Position numbers and translations under genes: made by a program
Shown here: piece by piece, positions 27,242 through 36,820 of the stretch
How the letters are laid out: each line of letters starts with the position of its first letter
Numbering within the stretch: the stretch's first letter is position 1
NCBI GenBank assembly: GCA_947497265.1
Contig: CANMFP010000009.1
Span: 1 to 64,000 of the forward strand
Length of the DNA: 64,000 nucleotides
Direction: 5' to 3'
From: an uncultured Isoptericola sp.
Lineage (GTDB): Bacteria; Actinomycetota; Actinomycetes; Actinomycetales; Cellulomonadaceae
Notes under the pieces: generated by a model
The model's database searches: none
What the model saw: the letters and a program-made list of their open reading frames with translations, nothing else
Told to the model about the DNA's origin: nothing

Positions 27242-28674
27242 CAGCTGTTCTCCTCCGTGGTGGACAACGCCCAGCGGGCACCGTCCGGTGAGTCCTGCAC
27301 GACGACGCCCGCCGCCGCGAGGCGGTCCCGGATCGCGTCGCTGGTGGCCCAGTCCTTCGCGGCGCGGGCCGCGGCACGCGCCTCGAGCTCCGCGCGCACG
27401 ACGGCGTCGAGCGCGTCGGCCACCTTGGTGTCGGCTTCCGCGGCCCAGTGCGGGTCGGCGGGGTCGAGGCCGAGCACGTCCAGCATCCCCCGCAGCGTCA
27501 CCAGCGCCAGGCGAGCGCCGTCGTCGTCCCCTGCGGCCAGGGCGCTGTTGCCGGAGCGCAACGTCTCGTGCACGACGGCGAGCGCGGCCGGGACGTTGAG
27601 ATCGTCGTCCAACGCTGCCTCGAAGGCCGGCGGCAGCGCCGACGTGGCGACCTCTGTGCGGGACACGTCACCGACGCGCTCGGAGGCGCGTGCCACGAAG
27701 CCGACGAGCCGCTCCCAGGTGTGACGCGCCTCGTCGAGCGTGTCCGGCCCCCACTCGAGCATCGAGCGGTACTGGACCGCCGCGAGGGCGTAGCGCACGA
27801 CCGGAGCGGGCGCCTTGGCGAGCACCTCGCCGATGAGCAGCCCGTTGCCGAGCGACTTGCTCATCTTCACGCCCTGCTGGGTCACCCAGGCCGAGTGCAT
27901 CCACCGGTCGGCGAACCCGTAGCCCGCGGCTCGGGACTGGGCCTGCTCGTTCTCGTGGTGCGGGAACCGCAGGTCGAGACCGCCGCCGTGGATGTCGAAG
28001 GACTCGCCCAGGTACCGGCGCGCCATCGCGGAGCACTCGAGGTGCCAGCCCGGCCGGCCGCGCCCGAACGGCGTGTCCCAGGCCGCGGTCGCCGGCTCCC
28101 CGGGCCGCGACGCCTTCCACAGCGCGAAGTCGTGGGGGTCGCGCTTCTCCGTCGCGACGGCGTCGTCCGTGGACTCGGGGTTGAGGTCCTCGAGCCGCTG
28201 CGTGGTCAGCTCGCCGTAGGCGGGCCAGGAGCGGACGTCGAACCAGACGTTGCCGGGCCCGGTGGTGTACGCGTGCCCCGACTCGACGAGTCGCTCCATC
28301 AGGTCGATCATCTGCGGCACGTGGCCGGTGGCGCGCGGCTCGTAGGTGGGTGGCAGGACGCCCAGGGCGTCGTACGCGGCGGTGAACTCCCGCTCGTACG
28401 TGGCGGCGTGCGCCCACCACTCGACCCCGGCCGCGGCGGCCTTGGTCAGGATCTTGTCGTCGATGTCGGTGACGTTGCGGATCAACGTCACGTCCAGACC
28501 CTTGCGCTGCAGCCAGCGGCGCAGCACGTCGAACGCGACGGCGGGGCGCAGGTGGCCGACGTGCGGCGACGACTGGACGGTCGCGCCGCACAGGTAGATG
28601 CCGACCTTGCCAGGGGTTCGAGGGACGAGCTCGCGCACGGTGCGCGTGGCGGTGTCATACAGGTGCAAGGTCAC
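27241..28674 (-). CDS. cysS: Cysteinyl-tRNA synthetase
   Basis: 477 residues, normal length. Class I motifs: the HIGH equivalent [14 protein letters not shown], and [13 protein letters not shown]. Zinc-site cysteines include IYLCGATVQ and the WHLECSAM segment. It charges tRNA-Cys in the cytosol. The related MshC ligase of mycothiol synthesis shares this fold, but the length and the C-terminal anticodon-binding region ([13 protein letters not shown]) indicate CysS. It is upstream of and overlapping rlmB. Confidence 0.95.
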   Translation of the reverse strand: MTLHLYDTATRTVRELVPRTPGKVGIYLCGATVQSSPHVGHLRPAVAFDVLRRWLQRKGLDVTLIRNVTDIDDKILTKAAAAGVEWWAHAATYEREFTAAYDALGVLPPTYEPRATGHVPQMIDLMERLVESGHAYTTGPGNVWFDVRSWPAYGELTTQRLEDLNPESTDDAVATEKRDPHDFALWKASRPGEPATAAWDTPFGRGRPGWHLECSAMARRYLGESFDIHGGGLDLRFPHHENEQAQSRAAGYGFADRWMHSAWVTQQGVKMSKSLGNGLLIGEVLAKAPAPVVRYALAAVQYRSMLEWGPDTLDEARHTWERLVGFVARASERVGDVSRTEVATSALPPAFEAALDDDLNVPAALAVVHETLRSGNSALAAGDDDGARLALVTLRGMLDVLGLDPADPHWAAEADTKVADALDAVVRAELEARAAARAAKDWATSDAIRDRLAAAGVVVQDSPDGARWALSTTEENS

Positions 28675-28728
28675 CGGTCCAGGGTACCGGCCTGGTCGCC
28701 GCTCCTCGGAGCCGGGCGGCGTGGACCC

Positions 28729-29922
28729 TCAGCCGAAGGTGCGACCCTCGCCACGGTAGGTCGGCACCGTCCCGACCACCTCGTCGCCGCGCACCAGGTG
28801 CACGGCGGCGAACCGCTCCATCAGCTCGCCCGCCTTGGCGTGACGGAACCACACCCGGTCCCCCACGTCCAGAGGACGCCCACCCCGCAGCCGCAACGGC
28901 GTCTGCACCTCGCCGGCGGCCTCCTGCCGGGTCAGCGCCCAACCGGGAGTGACCAGCCGCGGCAGGCGGGACCGGCCCGCGGGGCCGGAGGCGATGTACC
29001 CGCCGCCGAACGCCGTCGCCCACCCGGGCCCCGGGTTCCGCACGACGTCGAGCCCGAAGAAGGCGGACGGCCGCTGCGTCACGGAGCGCATCGCGTCGAA
29101 CGTGCCGGGGACGAACAGCCCGGACCCCGAGGTCACCTCGGTCACCCCGGTCCCGGCCGCGGACGTCTCGAGGGAGCCCGTGCCACCGGCGTTGACCAGC
29201 TCGACGTCGTGCCCGACGGCGGCACGCACCGCCGCGAGGATGCCGCGGCGCCGCTGGTCGACGTCCGGCACGGAGAGCGCCTTGACCACCCGGACCGCCG
29301 GGGTGTCGGGCACGCCGGCGACCTGCGCCTCGTAGAACATCAGGCCCCGCAGGCGCAGACCCTCGGTGCCGGCCACCTCGACCGCCAGCGCGGCGACCTG
29401 CTCCGGGCTGCGCAGCGGCGACCGCCGGGTGCCCAGGTGGAGCTGGAGGGGACCCCACCCGACCCGCAGCGAGGAGTCCACGTCGAGGCACACCGCGACG
29501 TCCGGCAGCGCGGGCTCTCCGGCTGCTGCGTCCCGTCCGGCGAGCGCGGTCCGCACGAGCGCGAGCTGCGCGACGTCGTCGACCATGAGGGTGATCTCGC
29601 GGCGTGCGACCGGGTCGCCGGCGAGCCGGGCGAGCGCTCCGGCGTCGACCGTCGGGTAGCCGAGGAGGACGTCGCGCACGCCGGTGCCCACCAGCCACAT
29701 GGCCTCGTCCAGTGAGAAGGCCATGACGCCCGCGAACCCGGCCCCCAGTGCCCGCTCGATCAGCGAGCGCACCCGCACCGACTTGGCGGCCACGCGGACC
29801 GGGGTGCCGCCGGCCCGGCTGAGCAGGCTCGCGGCGTTGGCGTCGAACACGTCGAGGTCGACGACGGCGAGCGGCGCGGGCAGACCGTCCGTGGCCCTGG
29901 TCAGCCGCTCGGTCTCGCCCAT
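28729..29922 (-). CDS. Alanine-racemase-fold PLP enzyme (D-threonine aldolase-like)
   Basis: 397 residues from ATG 29922. The N-terminal alanine-racemase-type barrel has the PLP Lys in RVAAKSVRVRSL. The later segment GGTGSLETSAAGTGVTEVTSGSG contains the phosphate-cup region, and the C-terminal beta domain has GDRVWFRHAKAGEL. This matches the amino-acid deaminase/aldolase group that includes D-threonine aldolase and D-serine dehydratase. The substrate is probably a beta-hydroxy D-amino acid. It is divergent from the lactone oxidase with a 44-bp gap. Confidence 0.8.
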   Translation of the reverse strand: MGETERLTRATDGLPAPLAVVDLDVFDANAASLLSRAGGTPVRVAAKSVRVRSLIERALGAGFAGVMAFSLDEAMWLVGTGVRDVLLGYPTVDAGALARLAGDPVARREITLMVDDVAQLALVRTALAGRDAAAGEPALPDVAVCLDVDSSLRVGWGPLQLHLGTRRSPLRSPEQVAALAVEVAGTEGLRLRGLMFYEAQVAGVPDTPAVRVVKALSVPDVDQRRRGILAAVRAAVGHDVELVNAGGTGSLETSAAGTGVTEVTSGSGLFVPGTFDAMRSVTQRPSAFFGLDVVRNPGPGWATAFGGGYIASGPAGRSRLPRLVTPGWALTRQEAAGEVQTPLRLRGGRPLDVGDRVWFRHAKAGELMERFAAVHLVRGDEVVGTVPTYRGEGRTFG

Positions 29923-29966
29923 GCACGCACGGTACACCGGCGGCCCGGCGTGGCAGAGTGTTCGCC

Positions 29967-31331
29967 GTGACGTTCACCACCTGGGGGCGGACCTTCACCG
30001 CCGAACCGGCACAGCGTGCGACGCCCCGCGACGAGCCGGCGCTGCGCGCCATGGTGGCCCGCGCGGCGGCCGACGGCCTGCGGGTGCGCGCCGTCGGGGC
30101 CGGGCACTCTTTCACCGACGCGGCCGTGACGGACGGGCTGCTGCTCAGCCTGGACCACCTGCGTGGCCTGGAGTCGATGCAGCGGCTGCCCTCGGGAGGT
30201 GCGCTCGTGACCGTGGGAGCGGGCACCCGGCTGCACGAGCTCAACGCGATCCTCGCCTCGCACGGCCTGGCGATGCGCAACCTGGGCGACATCGACCGGC
30301 AGTCGGTCGCCGGCGCGATCTCGACCGGTACGCACGGCACGGGCGCCCGGCTCGGCGGGCTGGCCACCCAGGTTCGCGGCCTGCGGCTCGTGCACGCCGA
30401 CGGCACCGTGCGCACCGTGACCGACGACGACCCCGCCGGCTCGCCCGAGCGGGTGCTCTTCGAGGTGGCCCGGCTCGGTCTCGGCACGGTGGGCGTGCTC
30501 GCCGCTGTCACCCTCGAGGTGGTACCGGCCTACCTGCTCCGCTCGACGGAGACGGTACGGCCGTGGCGCGAGGTCGTGGAGGGCTACGACGAGCTCGTGG
30601 CGCAGCACCAACGGGTCGACGCCTACTGGTTCCCCGGCACGGACCGCATGCTCACGTGGTGCAACGACCCCCTGGACCGTGACGAGGCTGCCGCGCACGC
30701 CGAGCGTCAGGAGGGCCTCGCCGGCACGGTGCGGCGTCTGGGCGCAGGGGCGCGCACCGTCCTCGACGAGGAGGTGCTGGCCAACGGTGCCCTCGGGGTC
30801 GCCATGCGGCTGGCGGCCGCGGCCCCCCGCTGGGTCCCACGGATCAACCGGGTGAGCGCGGCCGCGCTCGGCGACCGCACGTACGTGGCGCCGTCGGACC
30901 GCGTGCTGGTGACACGGCGGCGGGTGCGCTTCGCGGAGATGGAGTACGCCGTGCCGCGCGCCGCGCTGCGCGAGGTGCTGACCGATCTCGCGGCCTGGCT
31001 GCGGACGTCCGGCGAACCGGTGCCGTTCCCCGTGGAGGTGCGCTGCGCGGCGGCGGACGACGTGTGGCTCTCGACGGCGCGCGGCCGGGAGACGGCGTAC
31101 GTGGCCGTGCACCAGTACCACCGCATGCCGCGCGAGCGGTACTTCGCCGCGGCGGAGGAGATCTTCGTGGCCGCGGGTGGGCGGCCGCACTGGGGCAAGC
31201 TGCACACCCGTACCGCCGACGACCTGGCCGAGCACTACCCGCTCGACGACGTCGCGAGCGTCCGTGCCGTCGTCGACCCCGCCGGAACGTTCCGCAACGC
31301 GTACACGGACCGGGTCCTCGGCGCCCTCTGA
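29967..31331 (+). CDS. FAD-linked sugar-lactone oxidase (ALO family)
   Basis: 454 residues from GTG 29967; GTG 29958 is an alternative. The N-terminal FAD-binding PCMH domain has the probable covalent-flavin His in GAGHSFTDAAV, followed by VAGAISTGTHGTGARLGGL. The C-terminal ALO domain carries the family HWGK signature (RPHWGKLHTR). Relatives oxidise D-arabinono-1,4-lactone, L-gulono-1,4-lactone or alditols. The exact substrate cannot be set from sequence. It converges on ispF with 3 bp between stops. Confidence 0.88.
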   Translation: MTFTTWGRTFTAEPAQRATPRDEPALRAMVARAAADGLRVRAVGAGHSFTDAAVTDGLLLSLDHLRGLESMQRLPSGGALVTVGAGTRLHELNAILASHGLAMRNLGDIDRQSVAGAISTGTHGTGARLGGLATQVRGLRLVHADGTVRTVTDDDPAGSPERVLFEVARLGLGTVGVLAAVTLEVVPAYLLRSTETVRPWREVVEGYDELVAQHQRVDAYWFPGTDRMLTWCNDPLDRDEAAAHAERQEGLAGTVRRLGAGARTVLDEEVLANGALGVAMRLAAAAPRWVPRINRVSAAALGDRTYVAPSDRVLVTRRRVRFAEMEYAVPRAALREVLTDLAAWLRTSGEPVPFPVEVRCAAADDVWLSTARGRETAYVAVHQYHRMPRERYFAAAEEIFVAAGGRPHWGKLHTRTADDLAEHYPLDDVASVRAVVDPAGTFRNAYTDRVLGAL

Positions 31332-31334
31332 GCG

Positions 31335-31838
31335 TCAGGGGCGACCCTCGGCGTCGTGGGAGGCGACCAGTGCCGTCGCGACCGCCGCGACGCCCTCGCC
31401 GCGACCGGTGAGCCCGAGCCCGTCGGACGTCGTCGCGCTCAGCGACACCGGTGCGCCGGCAGCCTCCGACAGCGCCGCCTCCGCCTCCGACCGGCGCGGC
31501 CCGACCTTCGGCCGGTTCCCGATCACCTGGACGGCGACGTTGCCGATCTCGAAGCCCGCGGCACGCACCCGGCGCGCGGCCTCCGCGAGCAGGGCCGCAC
31601 CGCTCGCCCCGGCCCACTCGGGCTCGCTGGTACCGAAGTGCGACCCGAGGTCGCCGATGCCCGCCGCGGAGAACAGCGCGTCGGCTGCCGCGTGCGCCGC
31701 GACGTCCGCGTCCGAGTGACCCGCCAGCCCACGCTCCCCCGGCCAGTGCAGACCGCCCAACCACAGCTCACGGTCCGAACCCTCGGGGGCGAACGCGTGG
31801 ACGTCGACGCCGACGCCGGTCCGCGGCAGGGCGCTCAT
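31335..31838 (-). CDS. ispF: 2-C-methyl-D-erythritol 2,4-cyclodiphosphate synthase
   Basis: 167 residues. Metal ligands: Asp and His in GVDVHAFAP, His in [17 protein letters not shown]; the fold-defining [15 protein letters not shown] is present. It catalyses the cyclisation step of the MEP isoprenoid pathway. The ATG overlaps the ispD stop by four bases. In some bacteria ispD and ispF are fused; here they remain separate but coupled. Confidence 0.95.
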   Translation of the reverse strand: MSALPRTGVGVDVHAFAPEGSDRELWLGGLHWPGERGLAGHSDADVAAHAAADALFSAAGIGDLGSHFGTSEPEWAGASGAALLAEAARRVRAAGFEIGNVAVQVIGNRPKVGPRRSEAEAALSEAAGAPVSLSATTSDGLGLTGRGEGVAAVATALVASHDAEGRP

Positions 31839-32572
31839 CGTTCCTCCAGCAGGATGGTGGCGACGGCGAGGTCGCGTTCCGTGGTGATCTTGAGCGCCGC
31901 GGCGTCGCCGGCGACGACGTGCACGGGCTCACCGAGCGCCTCGACCAGCCCCGCGTCGTCCGTGGCGGCCAGGTGCTCGGCGGCTGCCCGGGAGGCGCCC
32001 TCGGCGTGCGCCCGGACCAGCAGGTCGTGGTCGAAGCCCTGCGGCGTCTGCACGGCACGCAGCACGCTGCGGTCCGGGGTCTCGACGACTCGCTCGACCA
32101 CGGGCGCACCGGAGGCGGAGCGTCCGGCCGGGGCGCCGTCGTCGGGCGCCACCCGCTTGATCGTGTCCGTGACCGGCAGGCCGGGGACGACGGCGGGATG
32201 CCCGCTGCGCACGGCCGCCACGACGCGCCGGACGAGCGCGGGCGGGGTGAACGGCCGGGCGGCGTCGTGCACGAGGACGACGTCCGTGCCCGGGACCGCC
32301 CGGGCGAGCCCGGCGGCGACGGACGCCTGACGCGTCACGCCGCCGTCGACCACGTGCAGCTCGAGATCGAGCGGGCCGACGGCGGCACGCATCTCCGCGC
32401 TGCGACCCGGCGGCGCGGTGATGACGAGGACGTCCACCACGCCGGAGCCCGCCAGCGCCCGGGCGGCGTGCGTGATCATCGGCAGGCCGCCGACCTCGAC
32501 CAGCGCCTTGGGGACGTCCCGCCCGAGCCGCGTGCCGGAGCCGGCCGCGGTGAGGATCGCGAGCGTCGTCAG
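31835..32572 (-). CDS. ispD: 2-C-methyl-D-erythritol 4-phosphate cytidylyltransferase, CTG start
   Basis: 245 residues if translation begins at CTG 32572. The nucleotide-binding motif [18 protein letters not shown] lies upstream of the first in-frame ATG (32479), so the ATG cannot be the true start. The frame contains no ATG, GTG or TTG between carD's end and that motif. The CTG overlaps the carD stop (CTGA) with GAGGTG 6 to 11 bases before it, mirroring the ATGA overlaps of this operon. Other motifs: [26 protein letters not shown]. It makes CDP-methylerythritol in the MEP pathway. Confidence 0.88.
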   Translation of the reverse strand: MTTLAILTAAGSGTRLGRDVPKALVEVGGLPMITHAARALAGSGVVDVLVITAPPGRSAEMRAAVGPLDLELHVVDGGVTRQASVAAGLARAVPGTDVVLVHDAARPFTPPALVRRVVAAVRSGHPAVVPGLPVTDTIKRVAPDDGAPAGRSASGAPVVERVVETPDRSVLRAVQTPQGFDHDLLVRAHAEGASRAAAEHLAATDDAGLVEALGEPVHVVAGDAAALKITTERDLAVATILLEER

Positions 32573-33051
32573 GAGGCGAGCACCTCGTCGATGATGGCGC
32601 CCGCCTTCTCCTCGTCGACGCCCTCGGCGAGGGCGACCTCGGACTCGAGGATCTGACGAGCCTTGGCGAGCATGCGCTTCTCGCCGGCGCTCAGCCCACG
32701 GTCCGCGTCACGGCGCGAGAGGTCGCGCACGACCTCGCCGACCTTGATCACGTCGCCGGACGCGAGCTTCTCGAGGTTCGCCTTGTACCGCCGTGACCAG
32801 TTGGTCGGCTCCTCGGTGTACGGGGCGCGCAGCACGTCGAAGACCCTGTCGAGGCCTTCCTGGTCGACCACGTCGCGCACGCCGACGAGGTCGACGTTCT
32901 CGGCCGGGACCTCGATCGTCAGGTCGCCCTGGGCGACCTTGAGCTTGAGGTACATCTTCTCTTCACCACGGATCTTGCGCGTCTTGACCTCTTCGATCAG
33001 CGCGGCGCCGTGATGCGGGTAGACAACCGTCTCGCCTACTGTGAACGTCAT
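32569..33051 (-). CDS. carD: CarD-family RNA-polymerase-binding regulator
   Basis: 160 residues from ATG 33051. The N-terminal Tudor-like RNAP-interaction domain ([20 protein letters not shown]) is followed by the helical DNA-binding domain, with the conserved Trp in [17 protein letters not shown]. CarD binds the RNAP beta subunit and stabilises open promoter complexes, chiefly at rRNA promoters, and is essential in mycobacteria. It leads the carD-ispD-ispF operon, a gene order common in actinobacteria. Confidence 0.95.
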   Translation of the reverse strand: MTFTVGETVVYPHHGAALIEEVKTRKIRGEEKMYLKLKVAQGDLTIEVPAENVDLVGVRDVVDQEGLDRVFDVLRAPYTEEPTNWSRRYKANLEKLASGDVIKVGEVVRDLSRRDADRGLSAGEKRMLAKARQILESEVALAEGVDEEKAGAIIDEVLAS

Positions 33052-33062
33052 CTGTAGATGTC

Positions 33063-33098
33063 CCCTTTCCCAGTAGGTGAGTCTATCACGGGAAAGGG
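33063..33098 (-). promoter_or_regulatory. carD leader/promoter with inverted repeat
   Basis: CCTTTCCC (33063-33070) and GGGAAAGG (33091-33098) form an 8-bp inverted repeat around GATAGACT (minus strand), a plausible -10 element. The near arm also carries the carD ribosome site (AAAGGGG). The structure might hide the ribosome site or act as an operator. The rest of the 249-bp gap to the divergent lipoprotein gene shows only a possible TAGGAT -10 near 33206 for that gene. Confidence 0.35.
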
Positions 33099-33300
33099 CT
33101 CGCTCTGCGTGCCCGGAGGCGTTCACGCCGTGGCTCGCGACAGCATCGCCGCAGGTCAGAGCGTTGCCGGGAACCTCGGTGGATGTAGGTCGGCGAACCG
33201 CACTAGGATAGCGCCGGGCGCTCTGCGTCCTCCCATCCAGTGACACAACGCGTGCACAAGACCCGCTGTCGGCACGCACGCTCCAGCCGAAGGAGAGCAC

Positions 33301-33771
33301 GTGGCCCGCTCCGCCCGTCCTGCCCGAACCACCCTCGCCGTCGCGGGCGCCGCCGTCGGAGCGCTGCTGCTGGGGGCGTGCGCACCGATCACCACGCAGC
33401 TCGCCTACTCGCCCTCGGACGGCAGCCGTGTCGACTTCGAGGACGCCGACGTGCGCGGTCTCAACCTGATGGTCGTGTCCGCTGCCGAGGGTGAGCAGGG
33501 CAGGGTGCTGGGCGCTCTCGCCAACGAGTCCTCCGAGGACGTCGAGTTCGTCCTGACCACCCCCGGCTCCGGCCCGGTGAGCGTCCCCGTGCCCGCGAAC
33601 GGGACGGTCTACCTCGGCACCGAGGACGGCGAGCAGGTCATGCTCGGCTCCGTGGCGGCGATCCCCGGCGCGAACCTCGAGGCGTCGCTCTCCGCCGCCG
33701 GCGCGACGGAGGACTTCTACCTGCCCGTCCTCGACGGCACGCTCCCGGAGTACGCCGAGTACCTCCCCTGA
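33301..33771 (+). CDS. Putative lipoprotein, unknown function
   Basis: 156 residues from GTG 33301, with GAAGGAG seven bases upstream. A type II signal peptide with the lipobox LLLGAC (Cys about residue 27) marks it for lipid anchoring on the outer face of the membrane. The mature part is a compact beta-rich domain ([20 protein letters not shown], then [20 protein letters not shown]), similar in style to copper-chaperone-like or DUF461-type cupredoxin folds but lacking Met/His metal motifs. Function unknown. It is divergent from carD and convergent with pstB. Confidence 0.75.
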   Translation: MARSARPARTTLAVAGAAVGALLLGACAPITTQLAYSPSDGSRVDFEDADVRGLNLMVVSAAEGEQGRVLGALANESSEDVEFVLTTPGSGPVSVPVPANGTVYLGTEDGEQVMLGSVAAIPGANLEASLSAAGATEDFYLPVLDGTLPEYAEYLP

Positions 33772-33774
33772 CCC

Positions 33775-33826
33775 CCGAGGTAGTAGCGGCGCCGAGGTAG
33801 TAGCGGCGCCGTCGAGGTAGTAGGAA
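33775..33826 (+). repeat. Stop-anchored array, 3 units
   Basis: Cores CCGAGGTAGTA at 33776 and 33792 and TCGAGGTAGTA at 33812, i.e. spacings of 16 and 20 bp. It starts four bases after the lipoprotein TGA and follows that gene's direction, ending at the terminator palindrome at 33829. Confidence 0.88.
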
Positions 33827-33828
33827 GA

Positions 33829-33856
33829 GGCCCCTCCCGCTCGAGCGGGAGGGGCC
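33829..33856. terminator. 28-bp perfect palindrome terminator
   Basis: GGCCCCTCCCGCTC followed directly by its reverse complement, then TTCTCGTT. It lies midway between the convergent lipoprotein gene and pstB, with a tandem-repeat array on each side. Confidence 0.85.
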
Positions 33857-33883
33857 TTCTCGTTGCGACGCGGCGGCCGGCGG

Positions 33884-33912
33884 TACTGCCTCGGCAGGCG
33901 CGGTACTACCCC
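33884..33912 (-). repeat. Degenerate stop-anchored array, 2 units
   Basis: On the minus strand, GGGGTAGTA (ending at plus 33904) and CCGAGGCAGTA (ending at 33884) are spaced by 20 bp and begin about four bases after the pstB TGA. The cores are weaker than elsewhere but spacing, orientation and position fit the family. Confidence 0.65.
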
Positions 33913-33916
33913 GCGG

Positions 33917-34696
33917 TCAGCCGAAGCGGCCGGAGACGTAGTCCTCGGTCGACTTCTCGGCCGGCGACGAGAAGATCGTCGACGTGTCGTCCATCTCGAT
34001 CAGCTTGCCCGGCTTGCCGGTGCCGGCGATGTTGAAGAATGCCGTCCGGTCGCTCACGCGCGCCGCCTGCTGCATGTTGTGCGTGACGATCACGATCGTG
34101 TAGTCGTTCTTCAGCTCGCCGATCAGGTCCTCGATCGCGATGGTCGAGATCGGGTCGAGGGCCGAGCAGGGCTCGTCCATGAGGAGCACCTGCGGCTTCA
34201 CGGCGATGGCCCGAGCGATGCACAGCCGCTGCTGCTGCCCGCCGGAGAGTCCGGACCCCGGCTTCTCGAGGCGGTCCTTCACCTCGTTCCACAGGTTGGC
34301 GCCGTGCAGCGAGGACTCGACCAGGTCGTCGGCGTCGGCCTTGGAGATCCGCTTGTTGTTGAGCTTGACGCCCGCCAGCACGTTGTCGCGGATCGACATC
34401 GTGGGAAACGGGTTGGGTCGCTGGAACACCATGCCCACGTTGCGGCGCACCGCGACCGGGTCGACGTCCGACCCGTAGAGGTCGACGCCCTCGAGCTGGA
34501 CGCTGCCCTCGACGCGCGCACCAGGAATCACCTCGTGCATCCGGTTGAGCGTGCGCAGGTACGTCGACTTGCCGCAGCCGGACGGGCCGATGAGGGCCGT
34601 CACCGACTCGGGCTCGATCGTCATCGCGACGTCCTGCACGGCGAGGAAGTCGCCGTAGTAGATGTTGAGATCCTTGACATCGATGCGCTGTGCCAT
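33917..34696 (-). CDS. pstB: Phosphate ABC transporter ATPase PstB
   Basis: 259 residues. Walker [21 protein letters not shown], signature [15 protein letters not shown], Walker [18 protein letters not shown]-loop [14 protein letters not shown]. These details ([13 protein letters not shown]) are specific to PstB. It powers high-affinity phosphate uptake. It is the last gene of pstSCAB on the minus strand, 46 bp after pstA. Confidence 0.97.
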   Translation of the reverse strand: MAQRIDVKDLNIYYGDFLAVQDVAMTIEPESVTALIGPSGCGKSTYLRTLNRMHEVIPGARVEGSVQLEGVDLYGSDVDPVAVRRNVGMVFQRPNPFPTMSIRDNVLAGVKLNNKRISKADADDLVESSLHGANLWNEVKDRLEKPGSGLSGGQQQRLCIARAIAVKPQVLLMDEPCSALDPISTIAIEDLIGELKNDYTIVIVTHNMQQAARVSDRTAFFNIAGTGKPGKLIEMDDTSTIFSSPAEKSTEDYVSGRFG

Positions 34697-34742
34697 CGTT
34701 ATTTCCTTCTTCTGAGCTGCGTCTGGTCGGCGGGTCTGCGCG

Positions 34743-35705
34743 TCAGCGCAGCTTCGGGGAGAACCAACGGTTCACCAGTCGGCCGACGATGTTGAGGACC
34801 AGGACGATCGCGATGAGCACGAGTGCGGAGCCCCACGCGTTCTGGAACGCGATGTCCGCCACGCACGACGCCGACTCGCCGGACGGGCAGGGCGCGTAGC
34901 CCTGGTGGTACTGCCGGTAGCTGAAGACGGGCAGCGTCATCATGCGGCCGTCGAACGGGTTCATGTTGATCGAGTCGGTGACGCCCACGGTGACGAGCAG
35001 CGGGGCCGTCTCGCCGATGACGCGGGCGACGGCGAGCAGCACGCCCGTGGTCAGGCCCGCGATCGAGGTGCGGAGCACCACCTTGACGATCGTCAACCAC
35101 TTCGGCACGCCCAGCGCGTAGGAGGCCTCGCGCAGCTCGTTCGGGACGAGCTTGAGCATCTCCTCGCAGGAGCGCACCACCACCGGGATCATGAGCACGG
35201 AGAGCGCGATGGCGCCCATGAAGCCCATCTGGGCGCTCGGGCCGAGGAAGAGGGCGAAGAGCGAGAAGGCGAAGAGCCCGGCGACGATCGACGGGATGCC
35301 GGTCATGACGTCCACGAAGAACGTGACCGCCTTGGCCAGCCAGCCGCGCCCGTACTCGACGAGGTAGATCGCCGTGAGCACGCCCACCGGTACGGAGATG
35401 AGCGCGGCGATTCCGGTGATCACGAGCGTGCCCATGATCGCGTGGTAGATGCCGCCGGTGGGGTCGCCGCCGAAGATGTTGCGCATCGACAGCGACAGGA
35501 AGTCGATGCTCATCCGGCCGACGCCCTCGACCGTGACGGTCCACAGGAGCCAGACCAGCGGGACCATCGCCAGGGCGAAGGCGAACCAGATGAGGCTCCG
35601 CATGACGAGGTCGGTGCGGCGGCGGCCCGGGTCGGCCGCCGTGAGCAGGGCGCGGGTGCGCTCGGTGGCGTCCGCGGTGTTCGTGGTTCCGGTCGCGACG
35701 CTCAT
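34743..35705 (-). CDS. pstA: Phosphate ABC transporter permease PstA
   Basis: 320 residues from ATG 35705. Six predicted spans, with the transporter coupling loop [27 protein letters not shown] (the EAA-type loop of PstA) near residue 210. It forms the channel with PstC. The start overlaps the pstC stop by four bases (ATGA). The unusual loop near the C-terminus ([18 protein letters not shown]) has two cysteines that could form an external disulfide. Confidence 0.95.
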   Translation of the reverse strand: MSVATGTTNTADATERTRALLTAADPGRRRTDLVMRSLIWFAFALAMVPLVWLLWTVTVEGVGRMSIDFLSLSMRNIFGGDPTGGIYHAIMGTLVITGIAALISVPVGVLTAIYLVEYGRGWLAKAVTFFVDVMTGIPSIVAGLFAFSLFALFLGPSAQMGFMGAIALSVLMIPVVVRSCEEMLKLVPNELREASYALGVPKWLTIVKVVLRTSIAGLTTGVLLAVARVIGETAPLLVTVGVTDSINMNPFDGRMMTLPVFSYRQYHQGYAPCPSGESASCVADIAFQNAWGSALVLIAIVLVLNIVGRLVNRWFSPKLR

Positions 35706-36691
35706 CAGTTGGCCCCCGAGAATTCCTTGCGGCGCGCGACGATCCAGCGCGCGGTCATGTTGACGGCCAGCGTGATGACGAACAGGGCGAGGCCGGTCGC
35801 GATCAGCGTGTTGATGCCGAGCCCGGTCGACTCCGGGAAGTCTGCGGCGATGTACGCGGCGATCGTCTGGTGCTGCCCCGCGGCGAGGATGTCCAGGCCG
35901 TAGGAGAACCCGGGCGAGATGATCATCAGCACGGCCATCGTCTCGCCGAGCGCGCGGCCCAGACCGAGCATGGCCGCGGAGATCACGCCGGACCGCCCGA
36001 AGGGCAGGACCGCGGTGCGCACGACCTCCCAGCGGGTGGCGCCGAGGGCGAGCGCCGCCTCCTCGTGCAGCTTGGGCGTCTGGAGGAAGACCTCGCGGGA
36101 CACCGCGGTGATGATCGGCAGGATCATCACGGCCAGCACCACGCCGACCGTGGCCATCGCTCGCCCGGTCGTGGACGCCTGGCCGCCGTACAGCGGGATC
36201 CAGCTCAGGTTCTCGTTCAGCCACAGCCAGAGCGGCGTCAGCACGGGCGCCAGCACGAGGAAGCCCCAGAGGCCGTAGACGACCGAGGGGATCGCGGCCA
36301 GCAGGTCGACGAGGTAGCCCAGCACCTGCGACAGGCGCCGCGGCGAGTAGTGCGAGATGAACAGCGCGATGCCGATCGCCACCGGGACCGCCAGGCACAG
36401 TGCGAGGACCGCGGCCAGGAGCGTGCCGAAGACGAGGGGTCCCACGTACCCCAGGAGGGACGTCTCCTCCGGGTAGCGGGGCACGGCCGACGCGAGCTCG
36501 GTGCTGCCCGCCGTGATCGCCGGCCATGCCTGCCACAGCAGGAACAGTGCGACCGCGGCCAGCACGACGAGGATCAGGACGCCGGCGCCGACGGCGATCC
36601 AGCGGAAGGCGCGGTTGAAGCCGCGGTCGGACGACCGCCGTCGGCGGACCGCGCGGGTGCCCGCTCGAGGCGGGCTGTCGGTGATGCTCAC
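35705..36691 (-). CDS. pstC: Phosphate ABC transporter permease PstC
   Basis: 328 residues. An N-terminal basic cytoplasmic segment and six spans; the EAA loop is HEEAALALGATRWEVVRTAVLPFGRSGVIS, followed by GLGRALGETMAVLMI. It forms the phosphate channel with PstA. It lies 130 bp downstream of pstS, with a hairpin between. Confidence 0.95.
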   Translation of the reverse strand: MSITDSPPRAGTRAVRRRRSSDRGFNRAFRWIAVGAGVLILVVLAAVALFLLWQAWPAITAGSTELASAVPRYPEETSLLGYVGPLVFGTLLAAVLALCLAVPVAIGIALFISHYSPRRLSQVLGYLVDLLAAIPSVVYGLWGFLVLAPVLTPLWLWLNENLSWIPLYGGQASTTGRAMATVGVVLAVMILPIITAVSREVFLQTPKLHEEAALALGATRWEVVRTAVLPFGRSGVISAAMLGLGRALGETMAVLMIISPGFSYGLDILAAGQHQTIAAYIAADFPESTGLGINTLIATGLALFVITLAVNMTARWIVARRKEFSGAN

Positions 36692-36754
36692 TCGGATTCC
36701 TCGCTCATGCTGGGTGCGCTGCTCTCGACTCTGCTCTGGTGCCAGACGGCGGTG

Positions 36755-36802
36755 CCGGCGGCCGGGCGTCGCGCCTCGGTGGGCGTGGCGCCCGGCCGCC
36801 GG
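36755..36802 (-). terminator. Intercistronic hairpin between pstS and pstC
   Basis: A perfect 14-bp stem (36755-36768 with 36789-36802) just after the pstS stop on the minus strand. Such stem-loops often protect the upstream mRNA or partly stop transcription, giving more binding protein than permease; this is inference from position. Confidence 0.65.
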
Positions 36803-36820
36803 CCGGAGCCTGTGGTCGGG

